Below, piece by piece: positions 33,208-43,922 of a stretch of DNA of 57,328 nt; positions within the stretch are counted from its first letter, which is position 1; each line of letters begins with the position of its first letter. The stretch spans positions 1 through 57,328 of the forward strand of contig CAUJIK010000071.1 of assembly GCA_963205255.1 (NCBI GenBank), read 5' to 3'. The translations under genes and the position numbers were made by a program. The DNA is from Pseudomonadota bacterium (GTDB taxonomy: Bacteria; Pseudomonadota; Gammaproteobacteria; Steroidobacterales; Steroidobacteraceae). The notes below the pieces were generated by a model that was not told the DNA's origin, did no database searches, and saw only the letters and a list, made by a program, of their open reading frames with translations.

Positions 33208-35425
33208 TCAGGCATGGACTCTATCAGCAGGCGAAGGCACAGGGAGGTGCGCTCTGCAATCGCTGGCAATTCTTCTGGGCGCGGTGGTGGCTTTGCTGCT
33301 GCCCGGCGCGGGCTGGCCCGAACATGCGGCAGTGCTGTGCGCCTTGCTGTGGGTCGGGTGGCGATCTTCGCGGCCGATGCTGGTCGTGCTGGCGGCCGGC
33401 GCCTTCGTTCTGGTGCGCGGGGCCGCCGCCGACGTAACCGATCGCGCCGTGCCCTGCGGCGAGCGTCTGCTCGTCGAAGCGCGCATCACCAGCATTCCCG
33501 AGCGCAGCGAAGGAGGCTGGCGCTTCGACGCGCGGGTCACGCATCCACGGCAGGCGGGGCAGCAGGATCTGGCGGTGCGCATCGACTTTCCGCGGCAGGG
33601 TGCGCTGCGGCCACGCGCGGGTGAGACCTGGCAGCTGGCGCTGGGCTATCACGCCGCGGCGCCGCATGGTGTGGGTGCGCGTGTGCTGCTGCGCGACCGG
33701 ATCCACGCACGGGCGCGGGCGCTGGTCTCGCCGTTGAACCAGCGGCTGCAACCCGCCGGCCCTTCGTGGCTCAGCCTGCGTGAACGGGTTGCCGATGGCA
33801 TCCACGGGCGCGCGCAGGATCCCGCGGCGGCGGCATTGATCGCGGCGCTGGCGGTGGGCGCCACCGGCGAGGTGAGCGACCGGCAGTGGCGGGTGTTCTC
33901 CGCCACGGGCATCTCGCACCTGGTGGCCATCTCCGGCATGCATGTCACCTTCTTCGCCATGTTGAGCATGATCGGCGCACGGGCGCTGTGGCGCCGGCTG
34001 TCGTTGCTGCAGCGCCGCCTGCGGCGCGAGGTCTTTGCCGCGGCGGTGGGCGTGACGCTGGCCGCGGGCTATGCACTGCTGTCCGGTTTCTCGGTGCCCG
34101 CCCAGCGCACGCTGGTGATGCTGCTGGCCTTTGTGGTGCTGCGCGAGACGGCGCGCGCGGCCACACCCTGCGCGGCACTGGGCATCGCGACCGTGGCGGT
34201 GCTGGCGCTCGACCCCATGGCGGTGCTGGATGCCGGCTTCTGGCTGTCCTTCGTGGCGGTGGCCGCCATCATCCTCCTGCCGGGCAGCCGCATCCGCATC
34301 GCGGGTACGCTGCGCGGCGCGGCGGATGTGCAATGGGCGGTGTCGCTGGCCTTGCTGCCGCTGACGCTGGTGATCTTCGGCATGTTCTCGGTGGTCGGGC
34401 TGGCTGTGAACATCGTCGCGATTCCGCTGTTCACGCTGCTGCTGGTGCCGGTGGTGCTGTTTGCCACGCTGGGATACCTGTTGCCGGGAGACATGGCGTG
34501 GCCGCTGGCCGACCGGCTGGTGGATCTGGCGCAGCTCATGGTGCGGCCGCTGTGGACGGGCCTCACCTGGGCCGCGGATCTTCCGGGCGCGGTGGTGTCC
34601 GCACAGCCCGGCGTGCTGGTCAGTCTGGTGATCTGCGGCGCGCTGCTGCTGGTGCTGCTCCCGCTGGATCCGCGCGTCCGTGCCGCGGCTGGCGTGTTGC
34701 TGGCCTGGACCTTTGTCGCTGCCCTGCCGGCGCCGGGGCGGCATCAACTGGAGATCGAGGTGCTGGATGCCGGCAGTGGGTCGGCGGTGCTGCTGCGCAC
34801 CGCGCGGCATGCGTTGCTGGCGGGTTCGGCGGAGAGTTTCGGCAGCCGCGGACGCGGCTTCATCTCGCGCCTGCAACCGCAGCTGCGGGCGCGGCTGCCT
34901 TGGGGGCCTGAAGCCTGGGTGATCGGGCGCACCGATGGCGACCGGCTCGCCGGGCTGGCGGCGGCCCGCGCCAGGGGAGTGGCCGGCCGGGCCTTTGGCA
35001 TCGTGCTGGCGCCACGTTCGCTGCCGCCGGAGCTGACCTCCTGCGACCTGCGGCGCTGGCAATGGGACGGCGTGGATTTCGAGCTTCAACGGGCGGTTTC
35101 GGGCCGCGGTTGCCTGTTGACCGTCGTGAACCGGGGGCACCGGACGGTGCTGCTGGTGGATGGAGACGAAGCGGATCGCGCCCGCCTTTTGGCGCATTCC
35201 GACAGCGCGCCGGACCTGCTGCTGCTGCCGGCCCGCGCGCGAGGCGCGGACACGGTGCATGGATATCTCGTGCAGGGCGCCGGAGTGGAGGTCGCGGCGC
35301 GCATCGCCATCGATGATGGCCGGCACCAGGTGCTGCGGCCCGCGACCTACTGGCAGCGTCTGGCCGGCGCCCGGCCCACACAGCACTGCGCTGCGCCGGA
35401 CCAAGTGGCGTGGCATCGGCTATGA
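33188..35425 (+). CDS. comEC: ComEC/Rec2-family DNA uptake channel with degenerate MBL domain
   Basis: ComEC forms the inner-membrane channel for single-stranded DNA during natural transformation. The product, up to 745 residues, has N-terminal hydrophobic helices and an OB-like region (~90-160). The polytopic competence domain is marked by ISHLVAISGMHVTFFAML and FSVPAQRTLVMLLAFVVLRE, and a C-terminal metallo-beta-lactamase-like domain begins near 520. In that last domain the usual SHxDxDHxGG metal motif reads GRTDGDRLAG, so its nuclease activity is probably lost. The start is uncertain: TTG 33188 is the longest option and overlaps the divergent DUF2062 gene. Confidence 0.88.
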   Translation: MNIRLGIQAWTLSAGEGTGRCALQSLAILLGAVVALLLPGAGWPEHAAVLCALLWVGWRSSRPMLVVLAAGAFVLVRGAAADVTDRAVPCGERLLVEARITSIPERSEGGWRFDARVTHPRQAGQQDLAVRIDFPRQGALRPRAGETWQLALGYHAAAPHGVGARVLLRDRIHARARALVSPLNQRLQPAGPSWLSLRERVADGIHGRAQDPAAAALIAALAVGATGEVSDRQWRVFSATGISHLVAISGMHVTFFAMLSMIGARALWRRLSLLQRRLRREVFAAAVGVTLAAGYALLSGFSVPAQRTLVMLLAFVVLRETARAATPCAALGIATVAVLALDPMAVLDAGFWLSFVAVAAIILLPGSRIRIAGTLRGAADVQWAVSLALLPLTLVIFGMFSVVGLAVNIVAIPLFTLLLVPVVLFATLGYLLPGDMAWPLADRLVDLAQLMVRPLWTGLTWAADLPGAVVSAQPGVLVSLVICGALLLVLLPLDPRVRAAAGVLLAWTFVAALPAPGRHQLEIEVLDAGSGSAVLLRTARHALLAGSAESFGSRGRGFISRLQPQLRARLPWGPEAWVIGRTDGDRLAGLAAARARGVAGRAFGIVLAPRSLPPELTSCDLRRWQWDGVDFELQRAVSGRGCLLTVVNRGHRTVLLVDGDEADRARLLAHSDSAPDLLLLPARARGADTVHGYLVQGAGVEVAARIAIDDGRHQVLRPATYWQRLAGARPTQHCAAPDQVAWHRL

Positions 35426-35434
35426 TCCGCGCCC

Positions 35435-36070
35435 ATGTGGGAAATCGTGCTGGCTGGTGGGTTCTTCATGTGGCCCATCATTCTTTGTTCTGTCATCGCT
35501 GTCGCCATCGTGCTCGAAAGACTCTGGACGCTGCAGCAGCGCCGGGTCATTCCGCCTGATCTCACCCGACGCATCTGGCAGCTGGTCGAGAGCGGCCAGA
35601 TCAACGACAAGGTCGTGGCCGCGCTGCAGGCGAACTCGCCGCTGGGCAAGATCCTCGCCGTCGGCCTGCAGAACAGCAGCCGGCCGCGCGAAGTACTGAT
35701 GGACCGGCTGGAGGATGCCGGCCGCCATGTGGCGCATGAGCTCGACCGTTTCCTCAACACGCTGGGCACCATCGCCGGGGTAACGCCGCTGCTGGGTTTG
35801 CTGGGCACCGTCACCGGCATCATCAAGGCCTTCAATGCCATCTATGTCGGCGGCATCGGCGATCCGCAGGCGCTGTCCGGAGGCATCTCCGAGGCCCTGC
35901 TGACCACGGCGGCCGGCCTGTCGGTCGCCATTCCGTCCTATGTGGCCTACCGCTACCTGCGCGGGCGGGTGGACGAGATCGTGATCCAGATCGAGAAGGA
36001 TGTGCTGCAGTTCGCCGATGCGCTCGACGAACGCGCCGTGCGCGTGGCCGGAGAGGGCGCCGAGGCGTGA
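35435..36070 (+). CDS. exbB: MotA/TolQ/ExbB proton channel family protein
   Basis: The 211-residue inner-membrane protein has one N-terminal helix and two C-terminal helices. The signature is TLGTIAGVTPLLGLLGTVTGIIKAF, with conserved Thr and Pro residues; ISEALLTTAAGLSVAIPSYV follows. With the ExbD-like partner it would form a proton-driven motor that energises outer-membrane processes. Its place between comEC and msbA matches a conserved block in Pseudomonas. Whether it serves TonB, Tol or another partner is not visible; no tonB gene is present. Confidence 0.9.
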   Translation: MWEIVLAGGFFMWPIILCSVIAVAIVLERLWTLQQRRVIPPDLTRRIWQLVESGQINDKVVAALQANSPLGKILAVGLQNSSRPREVLMDRLEDAGRHVAHELDRFLNTLGTIAGVTPLLGLLGTVTGIIKAFNAIYVGGIGDPQALSGGISEALLTTAAGLSVAIPSYVAYRYLRGRVDEIVIQIEKDVLQFADALDERAVRVAGEGAEA

Positions 36071-36492
36071 ACCTGCGCCCCCGACGTCGGGAGGATCCGG
36101 AGATCAACCTGATCTCGCTGATCGACGTCATCCTCATGCTGGTGATCTTCTTCATGCTGTCGTCGACCTTCGTCGATGAGGGCCGGATGCGTGTGCAGTT
36201 GCCGGCCGCCGGCGAATCCCGCACTGTTGCAGGCCTCACCGAGCCTATCGTGGTCACGGTGACACAGGAGGGGAGCTACCGCGTGAACAACCGCGACCTG
36301 GTGAACTCCAGCCGTGAGACGCTGCGCGCCGCGGTGGCCGAGGTGGCCGGCAGCAAGCGCGATGCGCGCGTGGTGCTGCGGGCGGATGCGCGCGCCACCC
36401 ATCAGGCGGTGATCACGGCCATGGACGTGATGGGCCGGATGGGTTTCGCGCAGCTCGACGTGGCGACCATCGAACAGCCTCCCGGCACATGA
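36067..36492 (+). CDS. exbD: ExbD/TolR family biopolymer transport protein
   Basis: The 141-residue product has a single N-terminal transmembrane helix containing the proton-carrying Asp in INLISLIDVILMLVIFFML, and a periplasmic domain ending with AITAMDVMGRMGFAQLDVAT (read approximately). It starts at GTG 36067, overlapping the exbB-like gene by 4 bp, and overlaps msbA by 4 bp. It functions together with the ExbB-like subunit. Confidence 0.92.
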   Translation: MNLRPRRREDPEINLISLIDVILMLVIFFMLSSTFVDEGRMRVQLPAAGESRTVAGLTEPIVVTVTQEGSYRVNNRDLVNSSRETLRAAVAEVAGSKRDARVVLRADARATHQAVITAMDVMGRMGFAQLDVATIEQPPGT

Positions 36493-38237
36493 ACGCCGCC
36501 ACTCCAGCGGTCGATGGTGGCAAGGTCTACCGGCGACTGCTGCGTTATGCCTGGCCGCACCGTGGCCTGTTCGCCATCGGTCTTGCGGGCATGCTGGTGT
36601 TCGCGCTCACCGATGTGGCCTTCATCTGGTTCGTCGAGAAGTATCTGCTCGGCGCGCTGGCGAAGCCCGAGCCCTATCTGGTGTGGATGGTGCCCGCCGG
36701 CGTGCTGGTGCTGTTCGTGCTGCGCGGTCTGGGCGACTACGTGGCCACCTATTTCCCGGGGCGCGTCGGCCGCCAGGTGATCAAGAGCGTGCGCGCCGAT
36801 CTGTTCGCGCAGTACCTGCATCTGCCGGCGAGCTTCTATGACCGCATGCCGGTCGGCACCTCGCTGTCGCGGCTGACGTACAACGTGGAGCTGGTGGCCG
36901 AGGCCACCACCAACTCCATCACCATCATGGTGCGCGATTCGGTGACCGTCATCGGGCTCATCGCCTACATGGTTACCCGTTCCTGGTCGCTGACGCTGCT
37001 GGCGCTGGTGGTGGCGCCGCTGATCGGCTGGGTGGTGCGGGTGATCAATCGCCAGTTCCGCCGCTACAGCGCGCGCATCCAGGAATCAATGGGCGATGTG
37101 ACGCGCTTCGCCAAGGAAGCGCTCGAGGCACAGCGGGTGGTGAAGGTGTTCGGCGCGGCGCCGCAGCTGGAGGAGAAGTTCGAGGCCATCAACGAACGCA
37201 ACCGGCGCAGCAACGTGAAGCTCATCAACGCCAAGGCGGCCAGCAGCCCCATCGTGCAGATGGTGGCCTCGCTGGGGCTGGCGGTGGTGCTGGCGGTGGC
37301 GATCTCGCAGATCGTCGATGGCCGCATGCGCCCCGAATCGCTGGTGGCCTTCATCGGCGCGATGATGATGGTGATGGCGCCGCTCAAGCGCCTGGCCAAT
37401 GTGGGCGGCGCGCTGCAGCAGGGCATTGCCGCAGGCATAAGCATCTTCGAGGTGCTCGACGAGCCGCGCGAACCGCAGGGCGGCGGCAAGCGGCTCGAGC
37501 ATGCCGAGGGCAGGGTGGAATACCGCAATGTGGCCTTCACCTATCCGGGTGCCGGCGAGGCGGCGCTGCGCGATGTGAGCCTGAAGGTGGAGCCGGGGCA
37601 GACGCTCGCGGTGGTGGGCAAGTCCGGGGGCGGCAAGTCCACGCTGGTGGGCATGCTGCCGCGCTTCCACGATGTGGACGGCGGCGCCATCCTGCTGGAT
37701 GGCGTGGATATCCGCGAATGGTCGCTGCCCGATCTGCGGCGGCAGATCAGCTATGTGAGCCAGGAAGTGGTGCTGTTCGACGACACCATCCGCAACAACC
37801 TGACCCTGGGTCTCGAGAACGTGGACCCGGCGCGCGTGGAGGCCGCCGCGCGCGCAGCCTATGTCATGGAGTTCGCCGCGGCGCTGCCGGGCGGCCTCGA
37901 TGCGCCGGTGGGCGAGCGCGGGGGGCAGCTCTCGGGCGGCCAGCGCCAGCGTGTGGCCATCGCCCGCGCCATTCTCAAGGACGCGCCCATCCTGATCCTC
38001 GATGAGGCCACCTCGGCGCTGGATACCGAGTCCGAGCGCCACATCCAGCTGGCGCTGGCGCAGCTGATGCGCGGCCGCACCACGCTGGTGATCGCTCACC
38101 GGCTGTCGACGGTGGAGCAGGCCGATCGCATCGTCGTGGTCGATCAGGGACGCATTGCCGAATCGGGCACGCATGCCAGCCTGCAGGCCGCGGGCGGCCT
38201 GTACGCGCAGCTGCACCGGCTGCAGTTCGATGCCTGA
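36489..38237 (+). CDS. msbA: Lipid A export ATP-binding/permease protein MsbA
   Basis: MsbA flips core-lipid A across the inner membrane. The 582-residue half-transporter has six predicted helices in the first ~320 residues. The C-terminal ATPase has Walker A GKSGGGKST at ~378, signature LSGGQRQR at ~480, Walker B ILILDEATSALD and switch His VIAHRLSTVEQAD. It is followed by lpxK with an 8-bp overlap, the same order as in E. coli. Confidence 0.96.
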   Translation: MNAATPAVDGGKVYRRLLRYAWPHRGLFAIGLAGMLVFALTDVAFIWFVEKYLLGALAKPEPYLVWMVPAGVLVLFVLRGLGDYVATYFPGRVGRQVIKSVRADLFAQYLHLPASFYDRMPVGTSLSRLTYNVELVAEATTNSITIMVRDSVTVIGLIAYMVTRSWSLTLLALVVAPLIGWVVRVINRQFRRYSARIQESMGDVTRFAKEALEAQRVVKVFGAAPQLEEKFEAINERNRRSNVKLINAKAASSPIVQMVASLGLAVVLAVAISQIVDGRMRPESLVAFIGAMMMVMAPLKRLANVGGALQQGIAAGISIFEVLDEPREPQGGGKRLEHAEGRVEYRNVAFTYPGAGEAALRDVSLKVEPGQTLAVVGKSGGGKSTLVGMLPRFHDVDGGAILLDGVDIREWSLPDLRRQISYVSQEVVLFDDTIRNNLTLGLENVDPARVEAAARAAYVMEFAAALPGGLDAPVGERGGQLSGGQRQRVAIARAILKDAPILILDEATSALDTESERHIQLALAQLMRGRTTLVIAHRLSTVEQADRIVVVDQGRIAESGTHASLQAAGGLYAQLHRLQFDA

Positions 38238-39255
38238 GTCCGCCGCTGCGCGCTGGCTGCAGCAGCGCTGGTATGCGGCGCGTGCGCCCTGGTATCTGCT
38301 GCCCTTCGCGGCATTGTTCGGCGGGATCGTCGCGCTGCGCCGCGCGGCTTATCGCCACGGCCTCCTGGCCTCGGCGCATCCGGGTGTGCCGGTGGTGGTG
38401 GTGGGCAATCTCACCGTGGGAGGCACCGGCAAGACGCCGTTCACCTTGTGGCTTGCCACCGCGCTGCGCGCGCGCGGTGTGCGCGTGGGCATTGCCAGCC
38501 GTGGTTACGGCGGCAGCACGCAGGGCCCGGAAAGGGTCGATCCGGCAGGCTCGGCCGCGCGCTATGGAGATGAGGCCTTGCTGCTGGCGCAGCGCGCCGG
38601 CGTGCCGGTGTGCGTGGCGCGGCGGCGCCTGGAGGCGGCCCGTCATCTGGTGGCCGACGGCTGCGAGCTGGTGCTCGCCGACGACGGCCTGCAGCACCTG
38701 GCGCTGCGAAGGGATTTGTCGATTCTGGTGGTCGATGCCGCGCGCGGCTTTGGCAACGGGGAGCTGCTTCCGGCCGGTCCGCTGCGTGAACCGCTGAGCC
38801 GCATCGCCGAGGCCGATGCCATCGTGGTGCAGGGCAGCGCTCCGCTCGCGGCGATGGCGCGCCATCCTCTGGTGATCCCCATGAGCCTGCAGCCCGGGTT
38901 GCTGCGCGCCTTGCGCGGCGGCGAGGAGCAGCGGCTTGCCTCATGGGCCGGCCGGCGCGTGCATGCGGTGGCCGGTATCGGCCACCCGCAGCGTTTCTTT
39001 CGTTTGCTGCGCGCCGCGGGTCTCGAACCGGTCGAGCATGCTTTCGCGGACCATCACCCGTTCACGGCGCAGGATCTTGCCTTCGCGGACGAGCTGCCGG
39101 TCCTCATGACCGAGAAGGATGCCGTAAAATGCCAGCCGTTCGCGGACGGGCGCATGTGGTGCCTGCCGGTGGCGGCGCAGCCGGATCCGGCCGGCGCTGC
39201 CCGGTTGCTCGAACGTGTGCTGCGGCTGTTGCCGCGCGGAGGTCCCCTTGCTTGA
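38230..39255 (+). CDS. lpxK: Tetraacyldisaccharide 4'-kinase
   Basis: LpxK phosphorylates the lipid A disaccharide at the 4' position. The 341-residue product has an N-terminal membrane-associated segment (WYLLPFAALFGGIVALRRAAY), the P-loop VGNLTVGGTGKTP, and the conserved SRGYGG, GDEALLLA and LADDGLQHLALRRD motifs. A C-terminal block FADHHPFTAQDL with MTEKDAVKC is also typical. The ATG at 38230 overlaps the msbA stop. Confidence 0.96.
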   Translation: MPESAAARWLQQRWYAARAPWYLLPFAALFGGIVALRRAAYRHGLLASAHPGVPVVVVGNLTVGGTGKTPFTLWLATALRARGVRVGIASRGYGGSTQGPERVDPAGSAARYGDEALLLAQRAGVPVCVARRRLEAARHLVADGCELVLADDGLQHLALRRDLSILVVDAARGFGNGELLPAGPLREPLSRIAEADAIVVQGSAPLAAMARHPLVIPMSLQPGLLRALRGGEEQRLASWAGRRVHAVAGIGHPQRFFRLLRAAGLEPVEHAFADHHPFTAQDLAFADELPVLMTEKDAVKCQPFADGRMWCLPVAAQPDPAGAARLLERVLRLLPRGGPLA

Positions 39256-39442
39256 CGCCCGGTTGCTCGAAATCCTCGCCTGCCCCCTGTGCAAGGGGCC
39301 ATTGCAGTACCACCGCGCGCGGCAGGTGCTGGTGTGCCGCGGCGACCGGCTCGAATTCCCCATCCGCGACGGCGTGCCGGTGCTGCTGGAAGGCGAGGCG
39401 CGGGTGATGCCGGCGGACGATCCGCTGCTCGATCGCAAGTAG
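39248..39442 (+). CDS. ycaR: Trm112 family protein (YcaR)
   Basis: A 64-residue protein with the Trm112/YcaR pattern LLEILACPLCKGPL, then RGDRLEFPIRDGVPVLLEGEA. The first Cys pair is kept, while the second zinc pair of longer family members is absent, as in E. coli YcaR. The TTG at 39248 is the likely start because GGAGG (39238-39242) lies 5 bp upstream; no ATG is available. It sits between lpxK and kdsB as in E. coli. Its molecular role is not established; it may assist folding or a partner enzyme. Confidence 0.88.
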   Translation: MLDARLLEILACPLCKGPLQYHRARQVLVCRGDRLEFPIRDGVPVLLEGEARVMPADDPLLDRK

Positions 39443-39464
39443 CCTGCAATCGCCGGTGAACTGA

Positions 39465-40231
39465 ATGTTCCGCGTCGTCATTCCCACCCGCTATGCCTCT
39501 TCGCGCCTGCCTGGCAAGCCGCTGCTGAAGATTGCCGGCCGGCCCATGCTGCAGTGGGTGCATGAGCGCGCGCGGGGCAGCGGCGCTTCGGCGATCGTCA
39601 TCGCCACCGACGATGAGCGCATCGCCCAGGCGGCGCGCGCCTTCGATGCGCAGGTGGTGATGACCTCACCCGTGCATCAGTCGGGTACCGACCGCATCGC
39701 CGAGGTGGCGCACCAGGCCGGCTGGCAGGACGAGGACATCGTCGTGAACCTGCAGGGCGACGAGCCGCTGATGCCGCCAGCGCTGCTCGACCAGGTGGCC
39801 GGGCTGCTGGAGGCGCATCCCGATGCGCACATCGCCACGCTGGCGTCGCGCATCACGCAGCTGGCGGCGCTGCTGGACCCCAATGTCGTCAAGGTAGTCG
39901 CCGATCCCGAGGGGCGCGCGCTATATTTCAGCCGCGCGCCCATTCCCTGGTCGCGCGACACGGCGCCGGCTGGCATCGCGAGCCAGCGCGACTACACCGG
40001 CGCTCGCCGCCACATCGGCCTGTACGCGTATCGAGTGGCGGCCTTGCGCCAGTTGCAGCGCATGCCGCCTTCGCTGCTGGAACAGATAGAGAAGCTGGAG
40101 CAGCTGCGGGCGCTGGAAAACGGCATGCAGATCCGCGTGGCCGATGCCGTCGCGGCGCCCGGTCCGGACGTGAATACGGCCGAGGATCTGGCACGCGTGG
40201 AGCGTGCGCTGGCCGATGGTGAGGGAGCCTG

Positions 40232-40232
<1 letters not shown>
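39465..40232 (+). CDS. kdsB: 3-deoxy-manno-octulosonate cytidylyltransferase
   Basis: KdsB activates Kdo with CTP to give CMP-Kdo for LPS inner-core synthesis. The 255-residue product has the nucleotide-binding N-terminus VVIPTRYASSRLPGKPL and the blocks IVVNLQGDEPLMPP and YFSRAPIPWSRD. It also shows HIGLYAYRVAALRQ and LEQLRALENGMQIRV. All match the family over full length. It is the last recognisable gene of the LPS block and overlaps the next gene by 1 bp. Confidence 0.97.
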
Positions 40233-41808
<1,576 letters not shown>

Positions 41809-41811
41809 TCC

Positions 41812-42645
41812 ATGGCGGGCGGCAGTGGCGCGCCGGATGATTCCTCGCGCACCGATGCGGTGCGCGAGCTGCCGGTGCGCCGCTGGCGCGGTGATTCCTG
41901 CGTCGACACCACCGACCTCATCGCCGCCGAGGTTCCGGTTTCGCTGCGCTACAACTCCATCCCGCATGTGGTGCTGATGTGCACGCCGCAGGATCTGGAG
42001 GATCTGGGCTATGGCTTCACGGTGAGCGAAGCGCTGGTGGCCGATCGCGGTGAACTGCGCGGGGTGGAACTGCGCGTGGAGGATGGCGCGCCCACGCTCG
42101 GGATCAGCGTGGCGGGCACCCGTCTGGCTGAAATCCTGGAGCGGCGCCGCAATCTCACGGGCCGCAGCGGTTGTGGCGTCTGTGGCGCTGAGGTCGTCGA
42201 GGACGTCATCCGCCATCCGCCGCCGGTGAGCGACGGCGGGCACACCTCGCGCGCCCGGCTGGTGGCCGCGCTGCGCCTGCTCGCCGCAAGACAGCCGCTG
42301 GGCGCGCGCACCGGCAGCCTGCATGCGGCCGCGTGGGTGAGCTGGGAGGGTGAAATCGGCCTGGTGCGCGAAGACGTCGGCCGGCACAACGCACTCGATA
42401 AGCTGATCGGCGCGCGACTGCGCCAGGGCGCAGATTTTTCCGATGGCTATGCGCTGATCACCAGCCGTGCCAGCTACGAGATGGTGCAGAAGGCGGCGAC
42501 GCTGGGCATCCGCATGCTGGTGGCGGTTTCAGCGCCCACTTCGCTGGCGGTGCAGCTGGCCCGCGAGTGCAACATGACGCTGGTGGGTTTCGCGCGTGAG
42601 GAACAGCAGGTGATCTACGCGCACCCCGGGCGTCTGGGAGACTAG
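41812..42645 (+). CDS. fdhD: Formate dehydrogenase accessory sulfurtransferase FdhD
   Basis: FdhD transfers sulfur from IscS to the molybdenum cofactor of formate dehydrogenase. The 277-residue product has the sulfur-carrying CxxC in SGCGVCGAE at about 120-125. The block EDVGRHNALDKLIG and the ending AREEQQVIYAHPGRL also match the family. It follows the formaldehyde dehydrogenase gene by 3 bp, which ties the two steps formaldehyde to formate to CO2. It converges on mobB, another molybdenum-cofactor gene. No formate dehydrogenase is in the window. Confidence 0.95.
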   Translation: MAGGSGAPDDSSRTDAVRELPVRRWRGDSCVDTTDLIAAEVPVSLRYNSIPHVVLMCTPQDLEDLGYGFTVSEALVADRGELRGVELRVEDGAPTLGISVAGTRLAEILERRRNLTGRSGCGVCGAEVVEDVIRHPPPVSDGGHTSRARLVAALRLLAARQPLGARTGSLHAAAWVSWEGEIGLVREDVGRHNALDKLIGARLRQGADFSDGYALITSRASYEMVQKAATLGIRMLVAVSAPTSLAVQLARECNMTLVGFAREEQQVIYAHPGRLGD

Positions 42646-42655
42646 GCGGGCGCTC

Positions 42656-43183
42656 TCAGCGCTCCAGCACGGCGAGCACGTCCTGCAATGGCAGAGCGTG
42701 GCGCAGGATGGCTTCGGCCAGCGCCGCCGTGTCGTGGATATCCACCGTCGGCGGATGTGGAGCGGGCAGGGTGGTGTCCGTGGCCACGGTGACGACCAGC
42801 GGATCGTCGGGATACAGCGGCGGCTTGCCCGCCGCGGCGCGGTGAACCTCGATCTTGGGATAGGGCTCGCGCTTGTAACCTTCCACCAGCACCAGGTCGC
42901 AGGGCGACAGATGGCGCAGCAGCGCCGCGAGTGTGGGTTCGGGCTCGCCGTCGAGCTCATGTATCTGTGCCCAGCGCCGCGACGAGGCCACGATCACCTC
43001 GCAGGCGCCGGCGCGGCGATGTTCCCAGGAGTCCTTGCCTGGAACGTCGACATCGAAGTCGTGGTGGGCATGCTTGAGGGTGGCGACCCGCAGGCCGCGC
43101 GCGGTGAGCAGCGGAATCAGTTTCACCATCAGCGTGGTCTTGCCGCTGCCGCTCAATCCGGCGATGCCCAGGATCTTCGTCAT
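42656..43183 (-). CDS. mobB: Molybdopterin-guanine dinucleotide biosynthesis protein MobB
   Basis: MobB is a 175-residue GTP-binding adaptor in molybdenum-cofactor maturation. The P-loop GLSGSGKTT is at 9-17; KHAHHDFDVD and the EGYKREPYPKIEVHR block are typical. It lies tail to tail with fdhD, 10 bp apart, which makes a functional link with formate dehydrogenase maturation plausible. Confidence 0.93.
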   Translation of the reverse strand: MTKILGIAGLSGSGKTTLMVKLIPLLTARGLRVATLKHAHHDFDVDVPGKDSWEHRRAGACEVIVASSRRWAQIHELDGEPEPTLAALLRHLSPCDLVLVEGYKREPYPKIEVHRAAAGKPPLYPDDPLVVTVATDTTLPAPHPPTVDIHDTAALAEAILRHALPLQDVLAVLER

Positions 43184-43220
43184 GCGCGGATTCTCACCCG
43201 GAATCGACTAGAATTGCAGG

Positions 43221-43922
43221 ATGTACACCAGCTATACGTTTGCTCCGCCGACGCGTGTGTCGGTGGCCGTCAAGGACAGCGAAGACCGTTTCCCGGTGCG
43301 CCGCATTTTCTGCGTCGGCCGCTACTATGCCGAGCATGCCCGCGAAATGGGTGGGGACCCTGCGCGCGAGCCGCCGTTCTTCTTTGCGAAGCCCGCCGAT
43401 GCGCTCACCGCGTCGGGCGTCGCCGTGCCTTATCCGCCCGGCACCGCGGACCTGCACCATGAGGTGGAGCTGGTGGTGGCCATCGGCCGCGGCGGCGCGC
43501 GCATCTCCGGGGAACAGGCGCTGCACCATGTGTTCGGTTATGCCGTCGGCAATGATCTGACGCGCCGCGACCTGCAGGGCGCCGCGCGCAAGGAGGGGCA
43601 GCCCTGGGACATGGCGAAGGGCTTTGATGCCTCCGCGCAGATCGGCTGCATCAGCCCCGCGGAGCGTTTTGGTCATCCCGGCGATGTGGCGATCTGGCTT
43701 GCCGTCAATGGCGTCGAGCGGCAGCGCTCGCAGCTGGGGCAGATGATCTGGCCCGTGCCGGGCATCATCGCGGCGCTGTCGGAGCTGGTCACGCTCGCGC
43801 CCGGCGATCTCATCTACACCGGCACGCCGCATGGCGTCGGCGCGTTGTCGCCCGGTGATGAAGTGAGCGCCGGCATCGATGGCCTCGAGGAGCTCACGTT
43901 CCGCATCACCGGGGCGGCGTGA
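43221..43922 (+). CDS. Fumarylacetoacetate hydrolase family protein
   Basis: The 233-residue protein has the FAH-fold signature: IFCVGRYYAEHAREMGG, FFFAKPADAL, metal-binding acidic residues in HHEVELVVAIG and GNDLTRRDLQ, and LIYTGTPHGVGALSPGD. Family members cleave or decarboxylate beta-dicarbonyl acids (acylpyruvases, oxaloacetate decarboxylases and others). The substrate here is not evident. It is divergent from mobB across 37 bp and its end overlaps the convergent oxidoreductase by 17 bp. Confidence 0.88.
   Translation: MYTSYTFAPPTRVSVAVKDSEDRFPVRRIFCVGRYYAEHAREMGGDPAREPPFFFAKPADALTASGVAVPYPPGTADLHHEVELVVAIGRGGARISGEQALHHVFGYAVGNDLTRRDLQGAARKEGQPWDMAKGFDASAQIGCISPAERFGHPGDVAIWLAVNGVERQRSQLGQMIWPVPGIIAALSELVTLAPGDLIYTGTPHGVGALSPGDEVSAGIDGLEELTFRITGAA

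Noticed and set aside
33224..35416. Minus-strand 730-codon frame opposite comEC
   Set aside because: It is an antisense shadow rich in Gln, His and Arg. The ComEC competence-domain motifs are clearly on the plus strand.
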